From Fischerella sp. PCC 9431 (GTDB lineage Bacteria; Cyanobacteriota; Cyanobacteriia; Cyanobacteriales; Nostocaceae), in NCBI RefSeq assembly GCF_000447295.1, contig NZ_KE650771.1, forward strand, positions 2,374,469 through 2,438,468: DNA of 64,000 bases, read 5' to 3'. The position numbers and the translations under genes are program-made. Under the pieces are notes generated by a model that searched no databases, had not been told where the DNA came from, and worked only from the letters and a program-made list of their open reading frames with translations. Each line of letters starts with the position of its first letter. Position 1 is the stretch's first letter. Positions 53,418 to 62,631 of the stretch are shown in pieces.

Positions 53418-53530
53418 ATATACATAATATGCACACCGATATAAATGAATCCGTGGCATTCTTTATAAACATTTGTTTTCTTTCCTAGACCACAATGCTA
53501 GTGTATAAAAATTGCTAGAGCAATATAATG
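53418..53530 (+). pseudogene. Truncated duplicate of the 50461 redoxin gene region
   Basis: 53418-53466 (ATATGCACACCGATATAAAT, CCGTGGCATTCTTTATA) matches sequence just upstream of the 50461 gene. 53467-53530 (CATTTGTTTTCTTTCCTAGA, CCACAATGCTAGTGTATA, GAGCAATATAATG) matches the 3' end of that gene (50931-50995). About 525 bp of the gene are missing. The left part also shows the site without the IS630 insertion. Confidence 0.85.
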
Positions 53531-53589
53531 CAATAGCTCAAAGCTAATATTAAAAATAAACAATTAGCTAATAGCAAAAATAATTTTCT

Positions 53590-54264
53590 ATGCTCACGCT
53601 TTATCACCAAACGCTTTCAGCCAATTCTCGTCGTGTCTGGATAGTATTATTAGAGAAACAACTTGAGTTTGAATTAGTAGAATTAAGACTAGATGGTGAT
53701 CATTTACAACCAGAATTTTTAGCACTAAATCCATTCCACCACATACCAGTTTTGGTAGAGGATGACTTTAAGGTGGTGGAATCATTGGCAATTTTAGATT
53801 ATTTAGAAGCAAAATACCCCACCCCAGCAATGCTACCCAAAGACCCCAAAGCTTTGGCTAAGGTACGTATGGTGGAAATGGTAACAGTTAATGAATTCAT
53901 TCCTGCAATGACACCTTTAATCAATCGGATGATGGGCTTTGCTGGTGGTGATGACCTACAAAAAATAGAAGCGGCAAACGAGAAAATAGCTACAGTACTG
54001 AAATTTTTTGAAAACTTGTTAGGTCATCATTCTTATTTTGGTGGTGAACTATTGAGTCTAGGAGATATTGTCGTCGGCTGTGCAGTGCCTATTTTGCCGA
54101 TATTAGGTTTTTCTCTCAGTGACAACCCAAAATTAAGTGCATGGGTAGAAAGCTTAATGCAACGTCCGGCTTGGCAAACCACCAATCCCACCCCAGAAGC
54201 GATTGAAGTGTTTAAATCTCGTATGCAAGCTTTAATGGCACAGTATCAATCTGAGAAGAGTTAG
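53590..54264 (+). CDS. Glutathione S-transferase family protein
   Basis: 224 aa. The N-terminal thioredoxin-like domain has LYHQTLSANSRRVWIVLLEK (catalytic Ser region), NPFHHIPVLVEDD (cis-Pro) and VVESLAILDYLEAKYP (glutathione gamma-Glu contact); a helical C-terminal domain follows. It conjugates glutathione to electrophiles or acts as a peroxidase. It pairs biochemically with gshA at 40696. It lies in the thiol-redox region with the peroxiredoxins and efflux pump. Confidence 0.92.
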   Translation: MLTLYHQTLSANSRRVWIVLLEKQLEFELVELRLDGDHLQPEFLALNPFHHIPVLVEDDFKVVESLAILDYLEAKYPTPAMLPKDPKALAKVRMVEMVTVNEFIPAMTPLINRMMGFAGGDDLQKIEAANEKIATVLKFFENLLGHHSYFGGELLSLGDIVVGCAVPILPILGFSLSDNPKLSAWVESLMQRPAWQTTNPTPEAIEVFKSRMQALMAQYQSEKS

Positions 54265-54333
54265 TAGTTACTAGTAACCAAATAACTACTAACTATTCCC
54301 AATCCAAAATCTAAAATCCAAAATCCAAAATTG

Positions 54334-55344
54334 TTACAGCCTAATATTTTGCAAATTACTGCGGGGGTTATAAGTACGAATAGTGCGGATTTTTTCATAA
54401 TACTCCCGCTCTTGTTGACTGATATCTCTGGGAGTGGCGATCACAATTTTTACTAACTGATCACTACGTCCACTCTTGGGTTGCGGCCACCCTTTACCAC
54501 GTAAACGTAGGGATTGACCAGAACGCACTCCCGCAGGTAGCTTGACATTCACACTACCATCTGGAGTCGGTACTTCTATAGAAGCTCCCAGAACCGCTTC
54601 ATCTGGGGTAATTGGCACTTCGCACACCAAGTTATCACCTTCAAACTGGAAGAAGGGATGAGACTGAAGCTCGACTTTTAAGTACAAATCACCTCGCTGT
54701 TGCGTCAGAGGACTGATTTGACCTTTACCACGCACCCGCAGACGAGTACCAGGTTTTGCACCGGCTGGAATGCGGACATCAATAGTTTCGTTACCAAGAT
54801 TAAAGCGCTTTTGCACACCATGAAACGCTTCAGAAAAAGTTAAAGAAATGATGGCTTCGCTATCTTGAGGTGTGCCTACACCACCAACATCCTGGAAACC
54901 AAAATCACTGTAACCACTATAACCAGCATAACCACCAGGTCCAGCACCAGTAGAAGTGCGGTAGCTATAGGATTGTCTAGCGCCACGACCACCCCCGCCA
55001 CCGAAGCGTCCTAATAATTCATTGATGAAATCATCAAAACTGCCATATTGACTAAAGTCAAAGCCACCCATATCAACGCCAGCACCGCCACCAGGGAAAC
55101 CTTGACCAACTTGTTTCCAATATTGACCAAATTGATCATATTTTTGCCGTTTCTCTGGATCTGACAAAACCTCATACGCTTCATTAATTTCTTTGAAGCG
55201 TGCTTCTGCCTGTTTATTACCAGGGTTAACGTCGGGATGATATTTGCGGGCTAATTTCCGAAAAGCTTGTTTAATTTCATCTGCACTGGCAGTTTTATTA
55301 ACTCCCAAAACTGCATAATAATCTTTAAAATCGGTTGTAGCCAT
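54334..55344 (-). CDS. DnaJ C-terminal domain chaperone (CbpA-like type II Hsp40)
   Basis: 336 aa. The J domain (about 1-75) is [20 protein letters not shown] with HPD in [10 protein letters not shown] Gly/Phe-rich linker (about 85-155) follows, then the two beta-barrel C-terminal substrate domains ([37 protein letters not shown]). The Cys-rich zinc finger of DnaJ is absent, so it is a CbpA/DnaJ2-type co-chaperone of DnaK. It is monocistronic. Confidence 0.93.
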   Translation of the reverse strand: MATTDFKDYYAVLGVNKTASADEIKQAFRKLARKYHPDVNPGNKQAEARFKEINEAYEVLSDPEKRQKYDQFGQYWKQVGQGFPGGGAGVDMGGFDFSQYGSFDDFINELLGRFGGGGGRGARQSYSYRTSTGAGPGGYAGYSGYSDFGFQDVGGVGTPQDSEAIISLTFSEAFHGVQKRFNLGNETIDVRIPAGAKPGTRLRVRGKGQISPLTQQRGDLYLKVELQSHPFFQFEGDNLVCEVPITPDEAVLGASIEVPTPDGSVNVKLPAGVRSGQSLRLRGKGWPQPKSGRSDQLVKIVIATPRDISQQEREYYEKIRTIRTYNPRSNLQNIRL

Positions 55345-55787
55345 CTACTAATACTCCTCTAGTATTTAACTTTATGTTTTTTTGTAAAATAAGGGGTTCG
55401 GTATCCTACACCAGGTAGAACTTTAAATATAATGACTCTGATTTTAAATTAACAAACCTTAAATAGATTCGAGTTCGGTTGTTGCTGATAATGTGAGGGC
55501 AATTTCCGTACTTTATGAGGGATAAGGGATAGGGGATCGGGCATCGGGGATCGGGAATTGGGAAGAGACTAGTAGTACACCAAGGCAATTTTGCCGAGTG
55601 TAAATATTCTCCGCGTCCCCGTGTCACTGAGTCTCCGCGTCAGTCTCCACCCGTCAATTTTGGGTTGGTCGAGTACTAGTTAAATAATTCTCCCTTGTCT
55701 GCCTTGTCTCCCCACACTCCACAACATTTCCCACACTTCCTACGCTCCCTTTTCCCCTTTCCCCTTTCCCCGATCCCTGATCCCCGA
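55345..55787. other. Repeat-rich intergenic region
   Basis: 443 bp. It contains GGGGATCGGG-type repeats (about 55527-55563), an imperfect inverted pair around 55568-55680 (ACTAGTAGTACACC... and ...TCGAGTACTAGT), and CTTGTCTCCC/CCCCTTTCCC repeats up to the kinase gene. No gene is supported. Confidence 0.6.
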
Positions 55788-56243
55788 TCAATACCAAATC
55801 AAGTAATCTAATCCTTCTTCTAAACTGGGAGGAGCATCGCGTAATTGACGATACATGCGAAATATCACCTCTTCTGGTACTTGGCGTTTCCGCCTTTGAT
55901 TGCGTGCTAAACATAGCCAAACAGGAGTTTTGACCCAAATCCCAGTAATGTGAGTAAAACCAATATCACGAGCTAAGGTAATAACTTCACGGCGATGGCG
56001 TCGTTGAGCGTTGGTAGCGTCATAAATTACTGCACTATCCGTAGCGATCGCCTTTTGAAATTGCCGCTTAGTTTCTTGCCAAATCAGCAACCAAGCTCCT
56101 TGAATTGCTTCATCACCAAACAATTGCCCCCGGATGGCGTCAGTGGAAACCAGTTGCATCTGGGGACATTGAGTCACTAATTGCTTTGCCAAGGTTGACT
56201 TACCACTACCAGGAAGACCAATTAGTAAGAAGAATTTTGTCAT
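55788..56243 (-). CDS. P-loop ATPase / small kinase (polynucleotide-kinase-like)
   Basis: 151 aa from the ATG at 56243. Walker A is in FLLIGLPGSGKSTLAKQL, followed by VSTDAIRGQLFGD and VIYDATNAQRRHRREVI (Walker-B-like), then WLCLARNQRRKRQVPEE as a lid. This is the AAA_33/zeta-toxin-like kinase group that phosphorylates small molecules or RNA ends. The substrate is unknown and no antitoxin gene is adjacent. Confidence 0.82.
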   Translation of the reverse strand: MTKFFLLIGLPGSGKSTLAKQLVTQCPQMQLVSTDAIRGQLFGDEAIQGAWLLIWQETKRQFQKAIATDSAVIYDATNAQRRHRREVITLARDIGFTHITGIWVKTPVWLCLARNQRRKRQVPEEVIFRMYRQLRDAPPSLEEGLDYLIWY

Positions 56244-56305
56244 TAGTTTTTTGTCTCTAGTCATTAGTCATTTGTCCTTTGACCAATGACTAATGACTAT
56301 GTGTA

Positions 56306-56385
56306 CAGACGCGTAGATGCTCGTAAGAGCGAGAGTATAATCGCGTATTGTACAGACGCGATGTTCCTCGCGTCTCTACTAATAA
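56306..56385. repeat. Dispersed GACGCG palindromic elements
   Basis: ACAGACGCGTAGATGCTCGTAAGAGCGAGAG... and AGACGCGATGTTCCTCGCGTCTCTAC fill the gap between the kinase and glgC, just past the glgC stop. A hairpin from these may end the glgC transcript. Confidence 0.75.
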
Positions 56386-57675
56386 CTAAATTATCGTTCC
56401 ATCAGGAATGACGGCATTTTTCAGCACAACAACAATGCCACTACGGATGTAGAAACCTTGACTTTCACGCTCGGCTTCTTGGACATTATCTTTGTTAATG
56501 ATTTGTACATCACAACCAATGTGAGTATTTTTGTCAATGATAGCGCGGCGAATGATTGTGTTAGCACCGATACCTAAAGGTATGCTACGATGCTCACAAT
56601 CAGACTGGCGTTCAGCAAATGGCTGATACATGTCTGCACCCATAATCATAGAGTCTTGAATGACGCAGCCAGATTCAATCCGCGATCGCACTCCTAACAC
56701 CGAGTTTTCAACCCGGCAGTTTTTGAGAATACTACCTTCGCTAATGATTGATTGGGTGACATGGCAATCTAACAATTTGCTGGGAGGTAAATAACGAGCG
56801 CGAGTGTAAATCGGCGCTTGTTCATCATAGAAACTAAAGGGTGGACGGGGTTGTTGAGTTAAAGCCAGATTCGCATTATAAAATGCTTCAATTGTTCCAA
56901 TGTCTTCCCAGTAATCATTGAATAGGTAAGCTTGAATGTTGTAATCGCTGCTAGCGTCAGGAATAATCTCTTTGCCAAAATCAGTCCTTTCGGCAGCTTC
57001 TTTCAACAACTTGGTCAAAACATCTTTTTTAAAGATATAGATTCCCATTGAGGCAATGTATGGTTGCTGTTCGGCTTCTTCTTTGTTTAAGCCTAAAACA
57101 GTAGTATCAACCTCCATTTTTTTTAAGGCTTCGCCTTTGGGCTTTTCACTGAAGTCAATAACCCTACCCGATTGGTCGATTTTCATCAAACCAAAGTCTG
57201 AGGCGCGACGTTCATCGATTGGTATCACTGAAAGGGTAATATCTGCCCCAGTTTCCCGATGACGTTGGATAAACTGACGGTAATCCATGCGATACAAATG
57301 ATCGCCTGATAAAATCAAATATTCATCTACATCCCACTCTTCAAACAGCCATAGATATTGACGAACCGCATCGGCTGTACCTTGGAACCAACTGAGGTTT
57401 TCTGGTGTTTGCTGTGCAGCTAGGACTTCAACAAATCCTTCAGTAAAACCAGCAAAGCTGTATGTACGAGCAATATGGCGATTCAGAGAAGCCGAGTTGA
57501 ATTGTGTCAGGACGTATATTTTGAAAATTTCAGAATTTATACAATTACTGACAGGGATATCTATCAACCGATACTTACCTGCCAATGGCACCGCTGGTTT
57601 AGCACGTAGTTTGGTGAGCGGATAAAGGCGGGTTCCTGCACCGCCACCGAGAATGATTGCTAAAACTTTTTTCAC
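56386..57675 (-). CDS. glgC: Glucose-1-phosphate adenylyltransferase (ADP-glucose pyrophosphorylase)
   Basis: 429 aa from GTG at 57675. It makes ADP-glucose for glycogen synthesis and is allosterically activated by 3-phosphoglycerate in cyanobacteria. Motifs: [57 protein letters not shown] (glucose-1-P Lys), and the C-terminal left-handed beta helix with activator Lys in [18 protein letters not shown]. It has full length. It links with the debranching enzyme at 46017. Confidence 0.98.
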   Translation of the reverse strand: MKKVLAIILGGGAGTRLYPLTKLRAKPAVPLAGKYRLIDIPVSNCINSEIFKIYVLTQFNSASLNRHIARTYSFAGFTEGFVEVLAAQQTPENLSWFQGTADAVRQYLWLFEEWDVDEYLILSGDHLYRMDYRQFIQRHRETGADITLSVIPIDERRASDFGLMKIDQSGRVIDFSEKPKGEALKKMEVDTTVLGLNKEEAEQQPYIASMGIYIFKKDVLTKLLKEAAERTDFGKEIIPDASSDYNIQAYLFNDYWEDIGTIEAFYNANLALTQQPRPPFSFYDEQAPIYTRARYLPPSKLLDCHVTQSIISEGSILKNCRVENSVLGVRSRIESGCVIQDSMIMGADMYQPFAERQSDCEHRSIPLGIGANTIIRRAIIDKNTHIGCDVQIINKDNVQEAERESQGFYIRSGIVVVLKNAVIPDGTII

Positions 57676-57841
57676 AAGTTTGCTCCCGACTGCCTTTCAA
57701 CTCTCAACTACAGTTTAGGACTGTATGCGGCAGCTGGTAAGGGGGGATCGAAAACAAAGTTTAGTTAAGTTTTCGGAATGCTGCCGAAGAAAAATGGTAT
57801 TACCATTTGTTACAAAACGAAATTGGATGTATCAATTAATA

Positions 57842-58153
57842 TTAATATTTGTTAACACTAATACTCTTTAGCCTTGACTGTCCATCTACCAAACGCAACT
57901 TTTGCGAGAGTTTCAGATACTGTACCCAAGGTTGTTCTGAAAGTTTAGCAATTTCATTTAGAGATAAGGTAGCCGAAAATACGTCTTTAACTTCAGTGAA
58001 TCCACTTAATCCGAGATTTTTTAAAATAGTTGCTGCATTAGAAATATCTGTCCCTGGTTGGGTATGGATAAAAACCACTAAACTATGTTCATCTGGATCT
58101 TGGACTTGATTGAGCGTCATTGCAAGGGCGGCGTCTAGCTTCTTATAGTTCAT
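57842..58153 (-). CDS. Small hypothetical protein, inhibitor-I9-like
   Basis: 103 aa, MNYKKLDAALAMTLNQVQDP... The arrangement SLVVFIHTQPGTDISNAATI, FTEVKDVFSATLSLNEIAKL and PWVQYLKLSQKLRLV resembles the beta-alpha-beta-beta-alpha-beta pattern of subtilisin propeptide/inhibitor I9 domains (inference). There is no signal peptide and no neighbouring protease. The start ATG at 58153 is the only early one. Confidence 0.65.
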   Translation of the reverse strand: MNYKKLDAALAMTLNQVQDPDEHSLVVFIHTQPGTDISNAATILKNLGLSGFTEVKDVFSATLSLNEIAKLSEQPWVQYLKLSQKLRLVDGQSRLKSISVNKY

Positions 58154-58421
58154 CTCAAAATCTCCCGTTACATCATATTGGGTAAAAGAAAAAGGTTAAA
58201 GGAATTATTCTTCTTCTTTTCCGTTGCTGTTCAGCTTTTTCTCGTTTATGAATGTATTGATTATTTAAGTCTATTTATTCTGACTAAAGGCAGGATAAAA
58301 TTAACCTGCTCTAAAGGTAAACTATCAGATTTCTAAGTTTGATTCGCCTATCCTTGTATAGAGTTGAATGTATACTTTTCTATAACTAATTAAAGATTTA
58401 GGTATTCATCGGCCTTATTTA

Positions 58422-59003
58422 TTAATATCGCCCTACTTTCCACAAATAACTAGAAATAATATTTGTGAAGACATGAGCAATAATTGGCACTAACAAATTA
58501 CCACTGAGGAGAGCGCTATATCCCAATATTAGTCCAACAATACTTGCCCAAATCACATACGGCCATTGTTGGGAACCACTTAAATGCAAAACTCCAAAAC
58601 AAAGACTGGATACGATGACAGCAGCATCATCTAATCCAAAAGCTGGCAACATGACACCACGAAATAATAATTCTTCACTCAATCCTGGTAATAATCCCAG
58701 CCAAATTAAATCAGGTAAAGCTAGGGGTTTTAGAACTATCTCTAAATAATAATTAGCACTTTTGCGATAAGGAGGCCAAAGTTGATAAGCTAAACCACTC
58801 AAACCAGTAATACTCAAGCCTAAACCTACACCCAACAGTAAATCTCTTGAATTCCACGTTAAAGGCATCAGGGTAAAACTGCCAAAATATAACCATACTT
58901 TGGCAATAATCCATAAAACTACAGCAGTCACTCCCATCGCCACCAGTACTTGGGTGCGTGTTAGATATGATGTTTCTGGCTCTTGTTTTTCTGGTTGAGT
59001 CAT
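58422..59003 (-). CDS. CPBP family intramembrane metalloprotease
   Basis: 193 aa from the ATG at 59003 (MTQPEKQEP). The open frame continues 20 codons upstream, but that part is encoded by ATTTTAGATTTTGG repeats and is rejected. About five membrane helices. The CAAX/CPBP motifs are LSEELLFRGVMLPAFG (EExxxR), CFGVLHLSG (second motif, His) and IIAHVFTNIISSYLW (third His/Asn). The substrate is unknown; plastid and cyanobacterial members include SCO4-like proteins. Confidence 0.88.
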   Translation of the reverse strand: MTQPEKQEPETSYLTRTQVLVAMGVTAVVLWIIAKVWLYFGSFTLMPLTWNSRDLLLGVGLGLSITGLSGLAYQLWPPYRKSANYYLEIVLKPLALPDLIWLGLLPGLSEELLFRGVMLPAFGLDDAAVIVSSLCFGVLHLSGSQQWPYVIWASIVGLILGYSALLSGNLLVPIIAHVFTNIISSYLWKVGRY

Positions 59004-59067
59004 CCGATTTTGGATTTTAGATTTTAGATTTTGGATTGACGCTACGGATAAATCCGAGGACATGAGG

Positions 59068-59150
59068 ATTTTAGATTTTGGACTTCGTCGTGAGGCGTTC
59101 AGTCGAACGATTTTGGATTTACTTCACAGACAAATCTTCTTGCTCTGTAC
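59068..59150 (+). repeat. Dispersed ~83-bp repeat, copy 2
   Basis: Matches the complement of 35325-35407. It lies upstream of the CPBP gene and before a CAGTTAT tandem run (59194-59228, about five units). Confidence 0.75.
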
Positions 59151-59236
59151 CCTGCTTGGAATTATTGGTCACGGAATTAGGGAAGTGTAATTCAGTTATC
59201 AGTTATCAGTTATCAGTTATCAGTTATCAAATTTTA

Positions 59237-60322
59237 TTACTTACTGTTAACTGTTAACTGTTCACTGATTAAACAACGCAATGGCAAGATATCAGGACTA
59301 AGGGCGTAGGGGTTAATGCCTGCTTTATGGGCAACTAATAGGCCTACTGCTTCTAAATATGAGTTTACCTCTACTGATTTTATCCCTAAAGGTTGGGGAG
59401 GAACTTGAAGCAGAGTATGATTTTCTCGAACTGTGACTATCAGCGATCGCGTTTGGCTGAGATTTAGTAAGGCGCTACTGCCACATGCGCTTGCTGGTAC
59501 AATCACGGCGTCTACTTGATTAGCCCAAATATCTGTTGGTTGAGGTATTTGCTTAGTCTCCCTCACAATAAATTGAGGGGCGCGGCTTAAACCAACAAGA
59601 ACACATGGTAAGAAAGTATAACCTAATTCTTCGGCAGCTGAACGAGGAGATAAATCAGGATCAAGGGATGGAGGTAAAAAAGCTGGTGCATGGGCGCAAG
59701 GAATCTGAAACTGGCGCACTACCAAATGACTAATCACAGCTTCAGCCCCAGCAATGGGATCTACGCCTTTGCCATGACGGTAGTTTTGATCTGCTTGTTC
59801 ATTAATCTCATCGGGGAAACGAGCCACAACGGCGATCGCTTCTGCACCAGCTTTGTTAATTAATATTTCTGCTGCCCGTAGTAAACTATCTGGATTACCA
59901 ATAGTTCCCCAACTTGCACCAGACTCAGATGTACGTAGTTCTACGTTAAGCGGTGCATCTGTGACTACATAATCTGTTAAAGACAATCCTAAAGTTGCCC
60001 TAGCTGCATCGGCTGCTTGTAAATGTCGCAGGCGCAGTTCTGTTTCTATGCCTTGGTCTAAAAGCAAACCAATTCGATTTTGATGAACAGGACGCAAACC
60101 CCAGCATCCAGCAGCAAATTTGTCAAGCCCATAACCTTCAACGTAGAAAGCATTAGGAAGATTCCAATATAAAGTCGCACCATTCATGACATTGGGATGA
60201 GTGATTAAGCGATCGCAAACCTGAGCGATAGTTTTGGCAACAGGTAATGCATCGCCTGCATAACCACCAATCGCTGCGCCAATGCCAGTAGGTACTATTA
60301 AAACAGCAGTGTATGGACGCAC
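59237..60322 (-). CDS. DUF3326 domain-containing protein
   Basis: 361 aa from GTG at 60322 (MRPYTAVLIVPTGIGAAIGG). It is recognised as the cyanobacterial/plant DUF3326 family by GYAGDALPVAKTIAQVCDRL, THPNVMNGATLYW, GYGLDKFAAGCWGL and IVPASACGSSALLNL. Conserved His, Cys and Asp residues suggest an enzyme, but no activity is known to me. It is monocistronic; a MITE lies just upstream of its start. Confidence 0.88.
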   Translation of the reverse strand: MRPYTAVLIVPTGIGAAIGGYAGDALPVAKTIAQVCDRLITHPNVMNGATLYWNLPNAFYVEGYGLDKFAAGCWGLRPVHQNRIGLLLDQGIETELRLRHLQAADAARATLGLSLTDYVVTDAPLNVELRTSESGASWGTIGNPDSLLRAAEILINKAGAEAIAVVARFPDEINEQADQNYRHGKGVDPIAGAEAVISHLVVRQFQIPCAHAPAFLPPSLDPDLSPRSAAEELGYTFLPCVLVGLSRAPQFIVRETKQIPQPTDIWANQVDAVIVPASACGSSALLNLSQTRSLIVTVRENHTLLQVPPQPLGIKSVEVNSYLEAVGLLVAHKAGINPYALSPDILPLRCLISEQLTVNSK

Positions 60323-60361
60323 AAATAATCAAAAATTAAAAGTTGAAAAGTAAATGTTAGG

Positions 60362-60473
60362 GTAGTGGCGTGGCAAGCTTAAAATAGTGCATTAGATTTT
60401 TAGTTTTTTGGTGAAGACAGAGGCTACTACGAACTTTTTCTATTGCACTATTTTAGCCTTGCCACGCCACTAC
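60362..60473. mobile_element. MITE-like element with ~34-bp terminal inverted repeats
   Basis: The left end GTAGTGGCGTGGCAAGCTTA (continuing AAATAGTGCATTAGA) and the right end, complemented, GTAGTGGCGTGGCAAGGCTA (continuing AAATAGTGCAATAGA), differ at about three positions. The ~42-bp centre has no ORF. The outermost TA on each side could belong to a target duplication. No matching transposase is in the window. Confidence 0.85.
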
Positions 60474-60526
60474 AGTGACTACAGTGAGTTTGTTTTTAAT
60501 TTATAAATAACCTTAGCCATCAATAA

Positions 60527-60703
60527 TTAACCATCAGTAGTGACGACAGCTTCCACAGTTGCTTTTTGTTGTGGAACATCCACAGAAGTAATCGCCCAAC
60601 GTAAAGGTTCACCTTGTTTTTTGAGTTCTGCTGCAATGGTTTTTTCTAATTCTGTAGGAGTTTCTTGGAGGTTAATTTCTGCGGTAATAAAATGAGTAGT
60701 CAT
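60527..60703 (-). CDS. Small conserved protein downstream of ferredoxin (58 aa)
   Basis: MTTHFITAEINLQETPTELE at the start, and QGEPLRWAITSVDVPQQKAT before the end VEAVVTTDG. It is a small alpha/beta protein without Cys or membrane segments, 77 bp downstream of the ferredoxin gene on the same strand, so probably co-expressed. I do not know its function. Codon usage and the clear ATG support it as a real gene. Confidence 0.72.
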   Translation of the reverse strand: MTTHFITAEINLQETPTELEKTIAAELKKQGEPLRWAITSVDVPQQKATVEAVVTTDG

Positions 60704-60780
60704 TGTATTTGTTGATTTTTAGTGATAAATGGTTAATAGTTAGTGGTTAATAGAAAACAATTAACTACTAACTATTAATA

Positions 60781-61095
60781 TTATTTCCCAAATTGTAATT
60801 GATAAACAGTATCTTCTTTTTCTGTGGCAATTTTTAAATCAGAACGAGGATAGGCAACACAAAGTAAGACGTAACCTTGTTTTTGCAGTTCTGGACTAAC
60901 GCCCATGCCATCAGTTTGATCTACTGTACCGGAAATAATTTGACCAGCGCAAGTTGTGCAAACGCCTGCATGACAAGAACTAGGTAATTCTAACTCCTGT
61001 GCATCTGCAACCGATAAGATTGTTTGATCTTCAGGAACTTGTAAGGTATGAGTTTTGCCTTGATGTTGAATTTCAACGGTGTAAGTCTTAGACAT
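60781..61095 (-). CDS. Plant-type [2Fe-2S] ferredoxin
   Basis: 104 aa. The cluster ligands are in SCHAGVCTTCAG (C-x4-C-x2-C) plus the distal Cys in YVLLCVAYP. TYTVEIQHQGKTHTLQVPED is the usual N-terminal beta hairpin. It differs from the main photosynthetic PetF in its SSCHAGVC loop (PetF has SCRAGAC) and its longer C-terminus (DTVYQLQFGK). It is therefore likely one of the minor FdC-like or specialised ferredoxins. The redox partner is unknown. Confidence 0.92.
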   Translation of the reverse strand: MSKTYTVEIQHQGKTHTLQVPEDQTILSVADAQELELPSSCHAGVCTTCAGQIISGTVDQTDGMGVSPELQKQGYVLLCVAYPRSDLKIATEKEDTVYQLQFGK

Positions 61096-61175
61096 ATACT
61101 ATTAAAGATGCGATACAACAGACAAATTTATTATTTTATCTGAATTAGTTAAAAATATTGCAGACATTAAATAAA

Positions 61176-61260
61176 CTTTGGATTTTGCTTAGGTTGGGGG
61201 ATTTTACCAGAGTTTTATAATAAACACAGAGAATTAGTTAAATTTGCTTAGTTATATATG
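61176..61260 (+). repeat. Direct repeat flanking TIR-GUN4 gene, left copy
   Basis: Starts CTTTGGATTTTGCTTAGGTT and ends AATTTGCTTAGTTATATATG. It aligns over ~85 bp with 62481-62566 on the same strand, with scattered differences. Confidence 0.8.
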
Positions 61261-61353
61261 CGCGATCGCACTGTATTCAAAACCGTATCTGTAAGTCTGT
61301 CTTTCGGCATTCTAAAGGCTTTGGCGACTATTGCGGGTGTGGGAAAATAATGA

Positions 61354-62391
61354 GTGGAACAGTTTGATGTGTTTCTGGCTCACAATAGTTTGGACAAGCC
61401 TGAAGTTCAATACATTGCAGCAGAATTGAGACGGCGTAATTTAGAACCGTGGATAGACGATGAACAAATTCCACCAGGAAGACCATTTCAAGATGAAATC
61501 CAACAGGCAATTCCTCTAGTCAAATCTGCTGCTATCTTTATTGGTGTGCGTGGTTTAGGACTATGGCAAAGTTGGGAATTGAGATCCTTAATTAATCAGT
61601 GTGTTAAAAGAAATATTCCTATCATTCCTGTTTTGCTTCCTGGTGTTTATCAACTTCCTGAGAACTTAATTTTCTTGCAAGAATTTAGATGGGTGTGTTT
61701 TTCTCAGAGCATTAATGATGCTCGTGCGTTAGATTTATTGGAATGGGGTATTACTGGGTTAAAGCCAAAGCCACAGCCCACAAATACGTCAAATCAACAA
61801 TCAGTAAATAACGTAAATCAGCTCAATCAAATAGATGACCTAGCCTCAGAAAAAGGCATAGACTACACCAGACTGCGCGACTTACTAGCAGCCAAAAACT
61901 GGAAAGAAGCCGACAAAGAAACCTATCGAGTGATGATTCAGGCTGTAGAGGAGAAAGAGAGCAAATGGTTCACATGGTTCACATTAGTAGAGAAGAAAGA
62001 TAGCAAATATTTCACAATAAGCGAACTCTTAGATTTTCCTTACTCTGATTTATGCACAATTGACCGCTTGTGGCTAAAATACAGCAGTGGACACTTTGGC
62101 TTCAGTGTCCAGAAGGAAATTTACTTGAGCGTTGGTGCTAAAGCTGATGGCAACTATTACAAAGAAGCCTGGAAAAAGTTTGGCGATCGCGTAGGATGGA
62201 GAGTGAATAGTTGTTGGATAGATTATAGTGACGTAACTTTTGATGCCTCATCCTCTAAAGGACACATCCCTCGTTATTATTCATTATTTGTGCGGCGCTT
62301 CGTCCGGCGGACTAGGGGGGTTGGGGCGTGGGAGGAGGTAGATTGGGGAGCAGTGTATCTCTTCTCTCGCATCGAGACTTGTAAACTGTAA
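61354..62391 (+). CDS. TIR domain - GUN4 domain fusion protein
   Basis: 345 aa from GTG at 61354. The overlapping ATG two codons earlier is in another frame and stops at once. The N-terminal TIR domain (about 1-135) reads FDVFLAHNSLDKPEVQYIAA, LEPWIDDEQIPPGRPFQDEI and WQSWELRSLINQCVKR. A linker leads to a GUN4 domain (about 165-345): DYTRLRDLLAAKNWKEADKE, DRLWLKYSSGHFGFSVQKEI, WKKFGDRVGWR and a FSRIETCKL end. GUN4 binds porphyrins. In fusions like this it is thought to sense a tetrapyrrole or serve as an adaptor, with TIR as effector (inference). A near-repeat VRRFVRR/TRG stretch interrupts the late GUN4 part. Confidence 0.88.
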   Translation: MEQFDVFLAHNSLDKPEVQYIAAELRRRNLEPWIDDEQIPPGRPFQDEIQQAIPLVKSAAIFIGVRGLGLWQSWELRSLINQCVKRNIPIIPVLLPGVYQLPENLIFLQEFRWVCFSQSINDARALDLLEWGITGLKPKPQPTNTSNQQSVNNVNQLNQIDDLASEKGIDYTRLRDLLAAKNWKEADKETYRVMIQAVEEKESKWFTWFTLVEKKDSKYFTISELLDFPYSDLCTIDRLWLKYSSGHFGFSVQKEIYLSVGAKADGNYYKEAWKKFGDRVGWRVNSCWIDYSDVTFDASSSKGHIPRYYSLFVRRFVRRTRGVGAWEEVDWGAVYLFSRIETCKL

Positions 62392-62480
62392 CACGCCCTG
62401 ACGGGAAGTCAAAACATTTTGATTGATAAATCGAGGGTGCGATCGCTGAATATAATCAAGAATTTTATAGAACATCGGGG

Positions 62481-62566
62481 CTTTGATTTTGCTTGCGTTG
62501 GGGGCTTTTACCAGAGTTCTATTAATCATTACAAAAAAATTAATTGAATTTGCTTAGTTATATATG
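62481..62566 (+). repeat. Direct repeat flanking TIR-GUN4 gene, right copy
   Basis: CTTTGATTTTGCTTGCGTTG through TTTGCTTAGTTATATATG; partner of 61176-61260. It runs directly into the psbC terminator. Confidence 0.8.
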
Positions 62567-62599
62567 AAAAAGCTCCTGTTTTTACACAGGAGCCTTTTA
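62566..62599 (-). terminator. Intrinsic terminator of psbC
   Basis: On the minus strand GCTCCTGT-6 nt-ACAGGAGC is followed by TTTTTC. It lies about 35 nt past the psbC stop. Confidence 0.85.
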
Positions 62600-62631
62600 A
62601 TTATTGATTGTCAGTGATGAAACTTTAAAAC

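Noticed and set aside
59004-59063. N-terminal extension of the CPBP protease
   Set aside because: The 20 extra codons are made of ATTTTAGATTTTGG intergenic repeats; the ATG at 59003 begins a normal N-terminus.
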